Shown here: positions 8,124 through 16,767 of the stretch, in pieces
Layout: every line of letters begins with the position of its first letter
How positions within the stretch are numbered: the stretch's first letter is position 1
Origin: a virus
Length of the DNA stretch: 64,000 nt
Direction: 5' to 3' (one strand)
Virus record (IMG/VR): IMGVR_UViG_3300027287_000002
Span: 1-64,000 of that record
Position numbers and translations under genes: made by a program
The notes under the pieces: model-generated
Told to the model about the DNA's origin: nothing
The model's input: the letters and a program-made list of their open reading frames with translations, nothing else
The model's database searches: none

Positions 8124-8774
8124 TTAAAGACCAACCATCTTTAATGTTTCAGGAAAATGTTCTGCTGTGATTTTATAAATTGCTTGTGCATACTCTTGAA
8201 TTTCTAACTGTGCACCCTTCTCACTTCTTAATTGTAGAAAATGCAAAACTGCTTGCAAGCTGGCTGTCCATATACATTCACTATAACTTGCAACAGGTAA
8301 TAATACTCTTGCCTGTTCTCTACAGACACCTAGCTTTAATAAATCATTATATCCATTTTCACAGGTAGCATATACATGATCTAAAATCTCAAATGCTTTA
8401 ACAGGATCTAAGATTTCACCTGCACTTGATTGCTTATTTTTAGCATCCTGCATTCGCCATGTTTCAGGTCTAAAAAAACCATGTCTTAATTCCGTGTATC
8501 GTGCAGACTGTTCATTCCAAGCACAACCTACTTGATGTTTCATCCACTGTCTTAATACAAAGATAGGAACTCTTAATCTGAAAGTGATTTGTGGATGTCT
8601 AAATGGACTTGTATGTTCATGAATCCATAAATATTTTAATAGCTTTTCATCAGCCTCTGTCCATTCGTCAGATGTTTTATTATAAGATACTCTAGCAACA
8701 TTGACAACACGAAGATCATTTCCCATGTGATCTACATATTCAACAAAACCTTCATTTTGTACATTGATTTTCAT
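8124..8774 (-). CDS. thyX: Flavin-dependent thymidylate synthase ThyX
   Basis: ThyX methylates dUMP to dTMP using methylene-tetrahydrofolate and FAD/NADPH. The 216-residue length fits the family. Family hallmarks include SPFRHPQITFRLRVPIFVLRQW and the substrate-binding segment NEQSARYTELRHGFF. The usual RHR at the start of the signature reads Lys-His-Gln here (residues 79-81, in RQWMKHQVGCAWNEQSARY), a departure from the canonical motif in residues that contact dUMP/FAD. The rest, including the C-terminal SYSECIWTASLQAVLHFLQLR region, is well conserved, so I call it ThyX with a variant signature. AAAGGATAAGTC supports the start. Confidence 0.95.
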   Translation of the reverse strand: MKINVQNEGFVEYVDHMGNDLRVVNVARVSYNKTSDEWTEADEKLLKYLWIHEHTSPFRHPQITFRLRVPIFVLRQWMKHQVGCAWNEQSARYTELRHGFFRPETWRMQDAKNKQSSAGEILDPVKAFEILDHVYATCENGYNDLLKLGVCREQARVLLPVASYSECIWTASLQAVLHFLQLRSEKGAQLEIQEYAQAIYKITAEHFPETLKMVGL

Positions 8775-8834
8775 AATGACTTATCCTTTAAGTGATTTTA
8801 AAGATAGCATACAAAATCTATGTGTTTTAAATTC

Positions 8835-9239
8835 CTACTTGTTTAAACTTTTTTTGACTTGTTCACTAAGTGAAAGTGATTTAAAACCTGCTAAGATTTC
8901 TTCAAACACTTGATCTACATCTGTGTTATCTGCAATCTCAATTTTTTGAAACAAGTGAGACCAATAATTTAAAGTGTATCCTGAGTAAACACCTTTTAAA
9001 GTAGAGAGAAGGATTTTATTTTCAGGTGTATTATAGACTACACCTTTTTTAGTAAATTCCAAAAGGTAAGGAATACTCAAAGAGATTTCATTGTTGATGT
9101 TTATTCTCAACTTGCTACAACTTGATGTTGGTTTGTGAACACTGACTTTAAGTGTTTTGCGATCAAACATTTTTTCAAATCTTGTGCAGATTTCATAGAG
9201 TTTTTGGTTTTTTTCTTGAAGGTTTAAAAAGCGATCCAT
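8835..9239 (-). CDS. Unknown early-type protein (134 aa)
   Basis: I prefer the ATG at 9239 over the one two codons upstream, because AAAAAGGAAAATGATC gives it normal ribosome-site spacing. A class A promoter lies 40 nt upstream. The protein starts MDRFLNLQEKNQKLYEICTR, a helix, then shows beta-like segments. No domain recognised. It diverges from the membrane-anchored gene at 9369. Confidence 0.7.
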   Translation of the reverse strand: MDRFLNLQEKNQKLYEICTRFEKMFDRKTLKVSVHKPTSSCSKLRININNEISLSIPYLLEFTKKGVVYNTPENKILLSTLKGVYSGYTLNYWSHLFQKIEIADNTDVDQVFEEILAGFKSLSLSEQVKKSLNK

Positions 9240-9279
9240 GATCATTTTCCTTTTTTAGGTTTGTTTTGTTTGGTAATAG

Positions 9280-9313
9280 ATAAACACTTATGGTTTAAGT
9301 TTATTGCAAGTTC
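9280..9313 (-). promoter_or_regulatory. Class A promoter
   Basis: On the minus strand TTGCAA (9309-9304) and GTGTTT (9287-9282) are 22 nt apart, in the context AACTTGCAATAAA...TAAGTGTTTATC. It serves the gene starting at 9239. Confidence 0.75.
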
Positions 9314-9368
9314 GATAATAATTTTATTAAATTCTTTTATGTATAGACACTTATCATAGGAGTACAAA

Positions 9369-10388
9369 ATGTCTTGTGTAATTCCTGATGGTGCTAAGGT
9401 TAAACTTATTAATGGTAAAATCATTTGGCATGGTAAAGAATATAACCAAGCTGATTGTGCTATTGGTGAAGGTGTTACATTCACTACTGAAATCAAAGAA
9501 ATTGATGTAGATGGTGAAGAACAGCCTAAACCTAAGAAAAAGAAACCTGCACCTAAAACTGAACAGAAGTCAGTAGAACAAACTTCTGATAATATAGAGA
9601 TTGAAGATAATGCAAACCAAGACACTATAAAGGATATTGATATGGGATTACCTGTTCAAGCACCTCAAGATGCAAACCCCGGGCAAGGTCAAATGCAACC
9701 TGTTGCTCCACAGCAACAAATGCCTGTTCAACAAATGCCTATTGCACCACAACAACAGATGATGCCTGTTCAACAAATGGGTTTGCCACAAGGATTTACT
9801 GTACCACCACAATTCCAACAACAGTATCAACAATTCCAACAGCAATTCCAACCTCCACAACAAATGACTAATGAAATCCAACATCCTCAAGATGGTCTTA
9901 ATGTTAATATGATTAAGCAAATTATGGATTTGGCTCAAGGCAATGTTGCAGTCATGGCTGTTTTAATCGCAGGCTATCTAGGTTTCACTTGGATGAAAAA
10001 GATGGAAAAGATTAAAGAAAAAGAAGCTGAAAATGGTGGAAACCATGCAAGTGCCTGTGATAATGATCGTAAGCATTTATCCACTAAACTTTCAGATATT
10101 GACTTTAAAGTTCAAAAGGTAGAGATGCTAGAAAACAAAGTTAAGCAAATGGGTGATGTTAATGGTCGTCTAACTAAACTTGAAGAAAATAGCAATGGTC
10201 TTACCTTTAATGATACTTCTGAACTTGAAGAAACTTTAGCCAAAGTCACTAAGAAAATTGAATCACTAGATAAGAAAATTCAAGCATTAACAGTAGCTAA
10301 AGAAACCACTCTTAGTAAAGAACCTGCAAAGAAATCTAAAACACAAGCAGTTCAACCATTACTACCACCTGATGATGATGATGAATAA
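9369..10388 (+). CDS. Membrane-anchored protein with Gln/Pro-rich linker and coiled coil (339 aa)
   Basis: CATAGGAGTACAAA precedes the ATG. Order of parts: a small beta-rich head (1-55) and a Lys/Pro/Glu linker (56-75). A Q/P/M-rich low-complexity stretch with repeated QQMP units follows (about 105-175). After it come one transmembrane helix (MAVLIAGYLGFTWMKKM, about 197-213), a coiled-coil region (235-320) and an acidic tail ending DDDDE. The head has the look of a small phage tail or decoration domain, but no family is assigned. The gene ends overlapping the convergent gene at 10352. A single-pass Gln-rich protein with a coiled coil could be a virion or host-envelope component. Confidence 0.75.
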   Translation: MSCVIPDGAKVKLINGKIIWHGKEYNQADCAIGEGVTFTTEIKEIDVDGEEQPKPKKKKPAPKTEQKSVEQTSDNIEIEDNANQDTIKDIDMGLPVQAPQDANPGQGQMQPVAPQQQMPVQQMPIAPQQQMMPVQQMGLPQGFTVPPQFQQQYQQFQQQFQPPQQMTNEIQHPQDGLNVNMIKQIMDLAQGNVAVMAVLIAGYLGFTWMKKMEKIKEKEAENGGNHASACDNDRKHLSTKLSDIDFKVQKVEMLENKVKQMGDVNGRLTKLEENSNGLTFNDTSELEETLAKVTKKIESLDKKIQALTVAKETTLSKEPAKKSKTQAVQPLLPPDDDDE

Positions 10389-10633
10389 ACAATATTCACT
10401 AAAAATCCTAAATACCTTTTTTGATCTTCATTTAAAATTAAACTGTTCACTTTCTCTTCTACATAATTTAATCGTCTAGGATCTTCTTCCTTCTTTAAGC
10501 ATAAAGCTACATATAATCTTAAAATATGCTTTGGTGTCAAATATTGAAGTCTTTTCAAATGCAAATCTAATCGATTACTATCTCGCATTAAAAGAGCTTG
10601 GTGTTGTCTTTCTCTTTCTCTTGATAAATCCAT
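10352..10633 (-). CDS. Small basic helical protein (93 aa)
   Basis: TTAAAGGATTAGAGAA precedes the ATG. The protein is helical and basic at the N-terminus (MDLSRERERQHQALLMRDSN) and ends in a Ser/Gly-rich tail encoded within the overlap with the convergent gene upstream. The 37-bp overlap makes the tail composition partly a by-product of the opposite strand's Asp codons. Function unknown. Confidence 0.6.
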   Translation of the reverse strand: MDLSRERERQHQALLMRDSNRLDLHLKRLQYLTPKHILRLYVALCLKKEEDPRRLNYVEEKVNSLILNEDQKRYLGFLVNIVYSSSSSGGSNG

Positions 10634-10694
10634 TTCTCTAATCCTTTAATAAATTTCTTGTTTGTATATAGAAAAAACACAGGCAGGAACATAT

Positions 10695-12128
10695 ATGTTT
10701 TATTTACTCATACTTATACATTTTGTCATTTTCATTTCAACATCTTATGCACAGGATGTTCAAAATTTCTCTTTGGCGAATGATAAATTTAAATACTTTA
10801 GTGTAGATCATGCAGATGTCTTAGAAAAAGGCGAACTCAATCTTAACAACTCTTTAAGCTATGGAAAAAATCCTTTAATCCTAACCAATCCTAAAGAATA
10901 CCTTGTAGACCAAATCACAACTTACCAAATAGCAGGTGCTTATGGCATCTTGAATAATAAGTTTCAACTAAACTTTGATTTTGGTTATGGTTTTACTACA
11001 GGTAGAAAGCCTGCCTCTTTAGACAGTGGATCAGGTTTTAATAACTTTAAGATTGCATCTAAAGTGAAAATCTATGATCAAAATAAACTTAAAGTTTCTT
11101 TACTTATGCCTATTGCTATTCCTTTAAAAGATAGCAAATCACTTGGATCAAGTTCTTTTCTTATTTCATTTAAAGGTATCGCAAGCTATCAAATCACACC
11201 TGTCTTAAATGTTTCCCTTAATCTAGGTTATCGCTATCGTTTAAATAAATCTAATGACTACTCGCTGGATGATGCTATTCTTTATGGTCTAGGCTCTCAA
11301 TATAAAATACTAGATGATTTTAGTATTAAAGCTGAAGTCTTTGGCAGGTACTTTTTTGTTGATAGTATTAATCCTTTAGAGTTTTTACTTGGTGCGAAAA
11401 GAAATGAAAAAACATGGTTTGTAGAACTTGCTATTGGTAGAGGCATCACATCTGATTACTCATCTGTCAGTTTTAGATTTCTTTTTAACTTTGGTCTTAT
11501 TTATGGTTTAGATACAGATAAAGATGGTTTGCCTGATTCAGTAGACCAATGTCCAAATCACTCAGAAGATAAAGATGAACATTTAGATGAAGATGGTTGT
11601 CCTGATACAGATAATGATAAAGATGGCATTTTAGATAATGCAGATAAATGTCTAAATGATGCAGAAGATAAAGATAACTTTGAAGATCAAGATGGCTGTC
11701 CTGATTTAGATAATGACAAAGATAATTTAGCTGATGCTTTAGATCAATGTCCTTATTCATCTGAAATCATAAATGGTATAGAAGATCATGATGGTTGTCC
11801 TGATGGTGTAGCAAAGACAATAGAAACTTTAGAAATGAAGAATGAGATTTATTTTGAAAAAGGTACATCTGTGATTATGCCAATGAGTTATCCATTTGTA
11901 TATGATTTAGCACAAGTGATAAACAAAAACGAGGCAATTACTGAAATTGTTATAGAATCCACAAGTGAAAATATTCAAATGTCATTTGATCGTGGTGAAG
12001 CAGTAAAGAAAGCATTAAAGAGTTTAAATGTGAAAGCGAATATAGTAGTTAAAGGTGTTCAAGGTACAGAAGAGAAATTTGAATTTAAAGTAGTATTGGT
12101 TTCAAAGGTATTACTTCTTAGTCCCTAG
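10695..12128 (+). CDS. Secreted OmpA-like outer-membrane protein with TSP3 calcium repeats
   Basis: Start 10695 is supported by CAGGCAGGAACATAT and by a clean signal peptide, MFYLLILIHFVIFISTSYA, cleaved before QDVQ. Residues 20-270 alternate in the way of an outer-membrane beta-barrel. Four thrombospondin type 3 repeats follow (DTDKDGLPDSVDQCP, DNDKDGILDNADKC, DNDKDNLADALDQCP and a final EDHDGCPDG). The last 100 residues resemble a diverged OmpA peptidoglycan-associated domain. Such proteins belong to the outer membranes of Gram-negative bacteria. Finding one among phage-type genes suggests capture from the host and remodelling of the host surface, or that the element is not a phage. The 3' end overlaps the convergent topoisomerase gene by 18 bp. 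Confidence 0.85.
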   Translation: MFYLLILIHFVIFISTSYAQDVQNFSLANDKFKYFSVDHADVLEKGELNLNNSLSYGKNPLILTNPKEYLVDQITTYQIAGAYGILNNKFQLNFDFGYGFTTGRKPASLDSGSGFNNFKIASKVKIYDQNKLKVSLLMPIAIPLKDSKSLGSSSFLISFKGIASYQITPVLNVSLNLGYRYRLNKSNDYSLDDAILYGLGSQYKILDDFSIKAEVFGRYFFVDSINPLEFLLGAKRNEKTWFVELAIGRGITSDYSSVSFRFLFNFGLIYGLDTDKDGLPDSVDQCPNHSEDKDEHLDEDGCPDTDNDKDGILDNADKCLNDAEDKDNFEDQDGCPDLDNDKDNLADALDQCPYSSEIINGIEDHDGCPDGVAKTIETLEMKNEIYFEKGTSVIMPMSYPFVYDLAQVINKNEAITEIVIESTSENIQMSFDRGEAVKKALKSLNVKANIVVKGVQGTEEKFEFKVVLVSKVLLLSP

Positions 12129-13406
12129 TGCTTTTTCAATAAATACCATTGGATCAAATTTTAAAGTTTGCTTTTTATTTAAGACAATATCTTCTAGTTT
12201 ATCTGCCACTTCACCTGTCGCAAGGAATGACAATAAGACCTGTGGATTGATATAGGAATTGATAGTAGTGTTTTTACTTTCATGATTTAATGCTTTCTCT
12301 GATTCTTCAAATGCACCTTTAACCATAGATAAAACCTTATCTACAATTTCTTCTCTTGTGCTTTCTAATTCCAGATCTTCTAGCTTTTGTATTTCATCAT
12401 ATAGCTTATCTTCCCTTTTCTTTAAACTGTCTAGCAAGACTTGAGATGCTTTTAATTTTCTAAAGTCAGTTAGGTTTAAGATTTGACCAGATGCTTGTCT
12501 TAAATACTTGGATAAAACATCATTTGGGATAACAGAACCATCTTCTTTTAAAGTAGTACCACCAATCTCTTTAAGAACTTTAATAAGATTTGGATCATTG
12601 ACAACAGCTTTATTGATAGTGCCTTTCTTTCCTCTAAATTTAAGTTCTACTCTATTCCTGCTAAGAAACTTAATATGTCCTTCTTCTAAAGTAGATGCAC
12701 CATAGGTTTCCTCTAAATCTTTACTTTCAAGGTTGCCGGGACGGATGCCTGTTTCTAGCATTAAAGAAATAATGACAGCACATAGCTTTTTATCTTCATC
12801 TTTAGATTTAAGATCTTTGGATAATTGTTTTTTCAAATCGTCTATGCAGTTTAATAATTTCTTTTGTCTGTCCATCTTAGCTTTCATGTCATTGATTTGC
12901 TCTGCATAGACAGTTTTCATTTCTTTGATTTTGCCATTTTCACCAACATTAACAACAAGACTTTTAGGCAGGTATGTTAAGAAAGATTTAGGTATAATCT
13001 CTGTAAGTTCTTTTCTTTCCCTTTGTAAAACTTTCTTTTTCATGCCATTAATAACTTTATTCTTAATGTTATCTTCCCATACATCATCTACATCACTACC
13101 TTTAAGAACTTCAACAATACCATTGATTAAACTTTTAGGTGTCATGTTATGTCTATCTAGGAATAATTGAATGGCATCAGCTTTATCGTCTTTAAGTGCT
13201 TGTTTAATTTCTAGGTAAAATGATTCTTGATCTTGTTTAACTGCATTCCAAAGACCTTTTAAAGATCCTTTACCTTTGGTTAAACCTGTAGCAGATGAAA
13301 GTAATGCTTTAAAATCTTTTTTACCTTCTGTGCATTTTCTACTTTGTCTTCTTTTTTGTTTAAGAAGTTCTGCATCTTTATCTTCATCAGCATATCTTGA
13401 AAACAT
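12111..13406 (-). CDS. DNA topoisomerase IB-like protein, second copy (431 aa)
   Basis: Topoisomerase IB relaxes supercoils through a 3'-phosphotyrosyl intermediate. Family landmarks in order: MLETGIRPGN (first catalytic Arg), TYGASTLEEGHIKF, LKFRGKKGTIN (catalytic Lys), LTDFRKLKASQ (second Arg) and TTINSYINPQVL with the nucleophile Tyr385. A histidine precedes the tyrosine in ALNHES, near the position of the fifth catalytic residue. Compared with the copy just upstream it is 144 residues shorter, mostly in the N-terminal part. The two genes are 12 bp apart and probably form one transcript. Tyrosine recombinase is the alternative, but the SYINP and TYGASTL motifs are those of topoisomerases. 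Confidence 0.85.
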   Translation of the reverse strand: MFSRYADEDKDAELLKQKRRQSRKCTEGKKDFKALLSSATGLTKGKGSLKGLWNAVKQDQESFYLEIKQALKDDKADAIQLFLDRHNMTPKSLINGIVEVLKGSDVDDVWEDNIKNKVINGMKKKVLQRERKELTEIIPKSFLTYLPKSLVVNVGENGKIKEMKTVYAEQINDMKAKMDRQKKLLNCIDDLKKQLSKDLKSKDEDKKLCAVIISLMLETGIRPGNLESKDLEETYGASTLEEGHIKFLSRNRVELKFRGKKGTINKAVVNDPNLIKVLKEIGGTTLKEDGSVIPNDVLSKYLRQASGQILNLTDFRKLKASQVLLDSLKKREDKLYDEIQKLEDLELESTREEIVDKVLSMVKGAFEESEKALNHESKNTTINSYINPQVLLSFLATGEVADKLEDIVLNKKQTLKFDPMVFIEKALGTKK

Positions 13407-13418
13407 TTTTATTACCTT

Positions 13419-15146
13419 TTAACCATTAGCAATAGCTTGTTCTAATAAAATTTGTGGATCAAATCTTAAAGTAGTTTGACCACTAACAACAATATCATCT
13501 AGCTTATCTGCCATTTTACCTGTGGATAAGAAAGAAAGCAAGACTTGAGGATTGATATAAGAATTGATGGTAGTGTCTGCACTGCCATATAAATGTTGAT
13601 GGTTTAAAGCAATACTAGCATCCAAATATGCTTTACTTACAGCATCTAATGTTAAACTAATAATTTGATCTTTTACATCCGTGACTTTAGCTTTATGTAA
13701 TTCTACAATTTTCTTATATATTTCTTTTTGACTAGCTTTAAGACTATCTAAAACTGTTTGACTAGCTTTAAGTTTTCTAAAGTCAGTAAGTTTAATAGCA
13801 AAACCTGCAATGCCTACTAAATATTCTGTGAGTTTTGCTTGTGTAAATAAAGCACCACTATCATTTTCAAAAACATATTTATTTTCGCCTGTGCTTTCTA
13901 TAATCTTTTCAAGAATTTTCACAAGCTGTGGATTGGTAATCTGTGCGATATTTAAAGATCCTTTTTTCCCAATAAAATTTAATTCAAGACCACCATCTCT
14001 TAGTTTTTTAAAATGTTGCTTTAATAATGTAGATGCACCATAGGTTTGAACTTTCTCTAATTCATTTCCTTCTTCATCTATTTCATCAGTAGGCACACCC
14101 ATACCTTCATTGCCCGGGCGAATACCTGTTTCTAACATAATGGATATAATCAATCCCATAATTTTCTTATTATGGTTTGATCCTGCTATGTCTTTATCTA
14201 ATGCTGATCTAATTCTACTATATGCAAGTAATAACTTCTTTTGTCTTTCTATCTTTGCTTCCATATCATTCATTTTTTCAGCAAACATAGTCTTAATACC
14301 TGTGATCTTTTTATTGTTATCTACCTGCACAATCAGTGTATCAGGCAAAAACTTTAAAAAACTTTCAGGTATTGTTTCTATTAAAGTTTGTCTTTCTGTA
14401 TCTAGCTTTTGTACTTTATATGATGATTTTAAACCATTTTGAATCCTTGTCCATACATCATCTAAATTGGTTGAACTCACCATAAAGTAATCTCTAATTG
14501 CATAATAAAAAGCTACAGGTGCATCACCAGCAAAATACTTTTCTACAAATAGCTTTACTTGACTACTATTTTCACCTGCTAGGTCTTTTATTCTTTTCAC
14601 AAATAAAACTTTGTTTTTACCTACTGCATTCCATATATCTTCAAATTTACCTGCTTCACCATATACATTTCTAAACAAAGATCTAAAATCTTTTTTTCCT
14701 TGCTCTAAATGCTTCTCTTGTTGTTTCTTTTCCTGTTCTACTCTTTTTGCTTTATCTTCTCTTAAAGTATCTTTAATCGGTGGATATGATTCAAGATAGA
14801 GTACTTTTAATAAAGTTTCTTTCTCTGCCATCAATTGTTCTATATTGCCACCTGCAAAATACTTATCTCTTATCATATATGCAAAAGTATTCGTTCTTGA
14901 ATCCTTGTTATCTTTATTAGTGCCTGTGTATTTACTAATAAATGCTTTAAATGCTTTATTCGTCAATATCCGTGCTTTATATTCTCTTGCTGTTTCACTT
15001 TTTTTAGGTGGCAAACCATCTGCTACTGCTTTCAATTCATCTGTAGCATTACTCTTATATTCTGTTAAAGATATTGACGATGTACTACCTGTCTTGACAA
15101 ATGCTAATGCTTTCTTAAGCCAATAATTAAAATCTTTTCTTAACAT
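13419..15146 (-). CDS. DNA topoisomerase IB-like protein, first copy (575 aa)
   Basis: The landmarks are MLETGIRPGN, TYGASTLLKQHFKKL, LNFIGKKGSLN, LTDFRKLKASQTVLD and TTINSYINPQVLLSF, with the nucleophile Tyr530. The N-terminal 180 residues are a separate Lys/Glu-rich helical region, beginning MLRKDFNYWLKKALAFVKTG and including a KRVEQEKKQQEKHLEQGKK helix. ATAAGGAGCATATAAGG gives the ribosome site, and a class B promoter lies at 15181-15200. Family members from bacteria and poxviruses are 310-350 residues, so this form is unusually long. Two tandem copies that both keep the catalytic residues may be partners (hetero-oligomer) or specialised enzymes, one possibly virion-associated. Confidence 0.87.
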   Translation of the reverse strand: MLRKDFNYWLKKALAFVKTGSTSSISLTEYKSNATDELKAVADGLPPKKSETAREYKARILTNKAFKAFISKYTGTNKDNKDSRTNTFAYMIRDKYFAGGNIEQLMAEKETLLKVLYLESYPPIKDTLREDKAKRVEQEKKQQEKHLEQGKKDFRSLFRNVYGEAGKFEDIWNAVGKNKVLFVKRIKDLAGENSSQVKLFVEKYFAGDAPVAFYYAIRDYFMVSSTNLDDVWTRIQNGLKSSYKVQKLDTERQTLIETIPESFLKFLPDTLIVQVDNNKKITGIKTMFAEKMNDMEAKIERQKKLLLAYSRIRSALDKDIAGSNHNKKIMGLIISIMLETGIRPGNEGMGVPTDEIDEEGNELEKVQTYGASTLLKQHFKKLRDGGLELNFIGKKGSLNIAQITNPQLVKILEKIIESTGENKYVFENDSGALFTQAKLTEYLVGIAGFAIKLTDFRKLKASQTVLDSLKASQKEIYKKIVELHKAKVTDVKDQIISLTLDAVSKAYLDASIALNHQHLYGSADTTINSYINPQVLLSFLSTGKMADKLDDIVVSGQTTLRFDPQILLEQAIANG

Positions 15147-15180
15147 CCTTATATGCTCCTTATTCTTAATTTAAAGAAAG

Positions 15181-15200
15181 CATATAAATTATTTATTAAG
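15181..15200 (-). promoter_or_regulatory. Class B (late-type) promoter before the topoisomerase pair
   Basis: On the minus strand it reads TTAATAAATAATTTATATGC, which fits the TAAT..TTATTTATAtg pattern, about 35 nt before the start at 15146. Confidence 0.4.
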
Positions 15201-15483
15201 GCATCTTGCCTGTGTTTATATACCTAAGCACACCTTTACATTCACTATATTTACTAGCTGATTCAATTGCCTGCTCTATCATCCATTGATGAAAATCAGG
15301 ATCACTTTCCTGTCTTGCCTGTTCAATCCATTCTGCCATCCTGTCATTATGGTATTTCATTTCCATAATCAAGTGATGTAATTTCTCTTCTTTAATTTTA
15401 TCTTTGTCTACACTTTCCACTCTAAGGTAAATAAGATAACCAAGATTTAAGAAGAGTAAAAACGATAAAGTAAAATACTTCAT
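15196..15483 (-). CDS. Small signal-anchored protein (95 aa)
   Basis: GAAAGGTTTTTTAA precedes the ATG. MKYFTLSFLLFLNLGYLIYL is a signal peptide or membrane anchor. The remainder is a charged helical domain with HHLIMEMKYHNDRMAEWIEQ and a single Cys near the end (YSECKG). It is topologically similar to phage spanin-like or periplasmic accessory proteins, but nothing specific identifies it. The 5' region contains a 16-bp palindrome shared with the divergent HTH-array gene. Confidence 0.7.
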   Translation of the reverse strand: MKYFTLSFLLFLNLGYLIYLRVESVDKDKIKEEKLHHLIMEMKYHNDRMAEWIEQARQESDPDFHQWMIEQAIESASKYSECKGVLRYINTGKMP

Positions 15484-15507
15484 TTAAAAAACCTTTCTTT
15501 TGTATGC

Positions 15508-15523
15508 TATTCTTATAAGAATA
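15508..15523. promoter_or_regulatory. 16-bp perfect palindrome, candidate operator
   Basis: TATTCTTATAAGAATA lies between the divergent genes starting at 15483 and 15641. The core TCTTATAAGA also occurs in ATCTTATAAGAT at 21037 before another HTH-array gene, and a related 15-mer (ACTTATAATATAAGT) lies before the third at 18312. Binding by an HTH-array protein is a hypothesis. Confidence 0.45.
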
Positions 15524-15524
15524 G

Positions 15525-15632
15525 AAACCATAGTTTCATTTTCAAGGTCAATTTTTCAGTGCATTTTCAATATGGCTATTTTGACTGCAAAGAAACCTTT
15601 TGGAAATTTAATACAGCATTTCTAGGATAAAG
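15525..15632 (+). repeat. 108-bp dispersed non-coding element, copy A
   Basis: Blocks AAACCATAGTTTCATTTTCA (15525), TTTCAATATGGCTA (ending 15578) and GCATTTCTA (15616-15624) match copy B at 30256-30363 at exactly the same distances: 45 nt and then 46 nt between block starts. The sequence between blocks is largely different. It ends about 10 bp before the start codon at 15641, so here it could be a promoter/leader or a structured 5' region. Confidence 0.6.
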
Positions 15633-15640
15633 AACTTTTT

Positions 15641-16192
15641 ATGACAAAAGAAGATTTAATAAAATTATTAAATGAACATGGCAAAGCTAAAACCATATCT
15701 ACAATCACAGGCTTGTCTTTAACTCAAATTTATAAATACATGAAACGATATGACATCAAATTGCCAAGTAAACAAATACCTAAAGAAAAACTACTTGAGA
15801 TGTATCAAAATTTAAGTAGCAGGCAAATTGCTAAAGAACTTGATACATCTCATCAAACGATTGTGAATTGGCTGGATAAATACGAAATACAAAAAAAAGA
15901 TCGTGGAATGCCTGCACACAAAAACAAATATCAGATCAGTAAAGACTTATTAAGTGTTTATGTAAAAGAACACAGATCATTAAATCAGATCAGTAAACAT
16001 AGCAATATACCTTTAAGAGTAGTAAAGACTTTAATGCAGGAATATGGACTAAGTAAAATTGTAATCGATAAAGCATATTTAGAAAGAGAATTTATATGTA
16101 ATCAGAAATCAGTAAAGCAAATTGCAGATGAATGTAAAGTTTGTGATAAGACCATTTATTTCTATCTTAAGAAATTTGATGTAAAGAATTAA
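15641..16192 (+). CDS. Four-repeat helix-turn-helix array protein (183 aa)
   Basis: The protein is built from about four consecutive homeodomain-like HTH units of roughly 45 residues. Each follows the pattern L..ly....s...IA.....S..Ti...l..y.I, e.g. SSRQIAKELDTSHQTIVNWL and SVKQIADECKVCDKTIYFYL. No nuclease, recombinase or other catalytic domain is attached. It is the shortest of four such proteins in this window (4, 8, 8 and 5 units). It is preceded by non-coding element A and a 16-bp palindrome and diverges from a signal-anchored protein gene. Likely role: sequence-specific DNA binding over an extended site; the target is unknown. Confidence 0.8.
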   Translation: MTKEDLIKLLNEHGKAKTISTITGLSLTQIYKYMKRYDIKLPSKQIPKEKLLEMYQNLSSRQIAKELDTSHQTIVNWLDKYEIQKKDRGMPAHKNKYQISKDLLSVYVKEHRSLNQISKHSNIPLRVVKTLMQEYGLSKIVIDKAYLEREFICNQKSVKQIADECKVCDKTIYFYLKKFDVKN

Positions 16193-16767
16193 TCTAATGC
16201 AATTGGGATATAGGTATCAGTGAGTGCAAGATAACCATGTTTGTTTAAAAGATACTCTTCTAAAAGAAAGAAAATATCACTATCATCATTTGTATCACAA
16301 TCATAAACTTCATCATCATTTTCAGGATTGACTACTAATTTAATGGTATCTACAATGTTTTCTACCATGACAGGTGGAAGTTGGTTTTCTAAATCATGAA
16401 AAGGTAAAACTTCATGATTGACAAATGAATTTACATTTTTGATTTCTTTAAGAACATTCTTATGTGGATACTTATCCAACCAAAAAGTAGTTTTAATAGT
16501 TTTATCAATGGTATCATCAAAAGTTTTGAGTAGGTAAATATCTTCTGTATTGAAAGTCCATACAGTTTCTTTATTGCCTACTGAAAAATCACCATTAGAG
16601 TCTTGCTCAAAATTTTGCATGATGAAAGTGATGTCATCACCTTCAATAGATACAAGACTAAACAAATTGTTAAAAGTCAATGCTGTTAACATATCATCTT
16701 GATTAACAAGTACAAGTGCAGATCCTGCTAATAAACTTTCGAGAAAGTATTCTTTTTTACTTTGCAT
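16189..16767 (-). CDS. Unknown acidic protein (192 aa)
   Basis: The start ATG overlaps the stop of the upstream gene (TAATG), a sign of translational coupling, with AAAAGGAAAAAACTA before it. The protein is acidic, notably a DEVYDCDTNDDSDIFFLLEE stretch, and appears alpha/beta. No family recognised. It shares a class A promoter with its upstream partner. The 3' end overlaps the convergent HTH-array gene by 4 bp. Confidence 0.7.
   Translation of the reverse strand: MQSKKEYFLESLLAGSALVLVNQDDMLTALTFNNLFSLVSIEGDDITFIMQNFEQDSNGDFSVGNKETVWTFNTEDIYLLKTFDDTIDKTIKTTFWLDKYPHKNVLKEIKNVNSFVNHEVLPFHDLENQLPPVMVENIVDTIKLVVNPENDDEVYDCDTNDDSDIFFLLEEYLLNKHGYLALTDTYIPIALD

Noticed and set aside
12111-15146. 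Topoisomerase pair as phage integrases (tyrosine recombinases)
   Set aside because: GIRPGN, TYGASTL, GKKG, DFRKLKAS and SYINP follow the topoisomerase IB pattern; the HxxR box of recombinases was not found.
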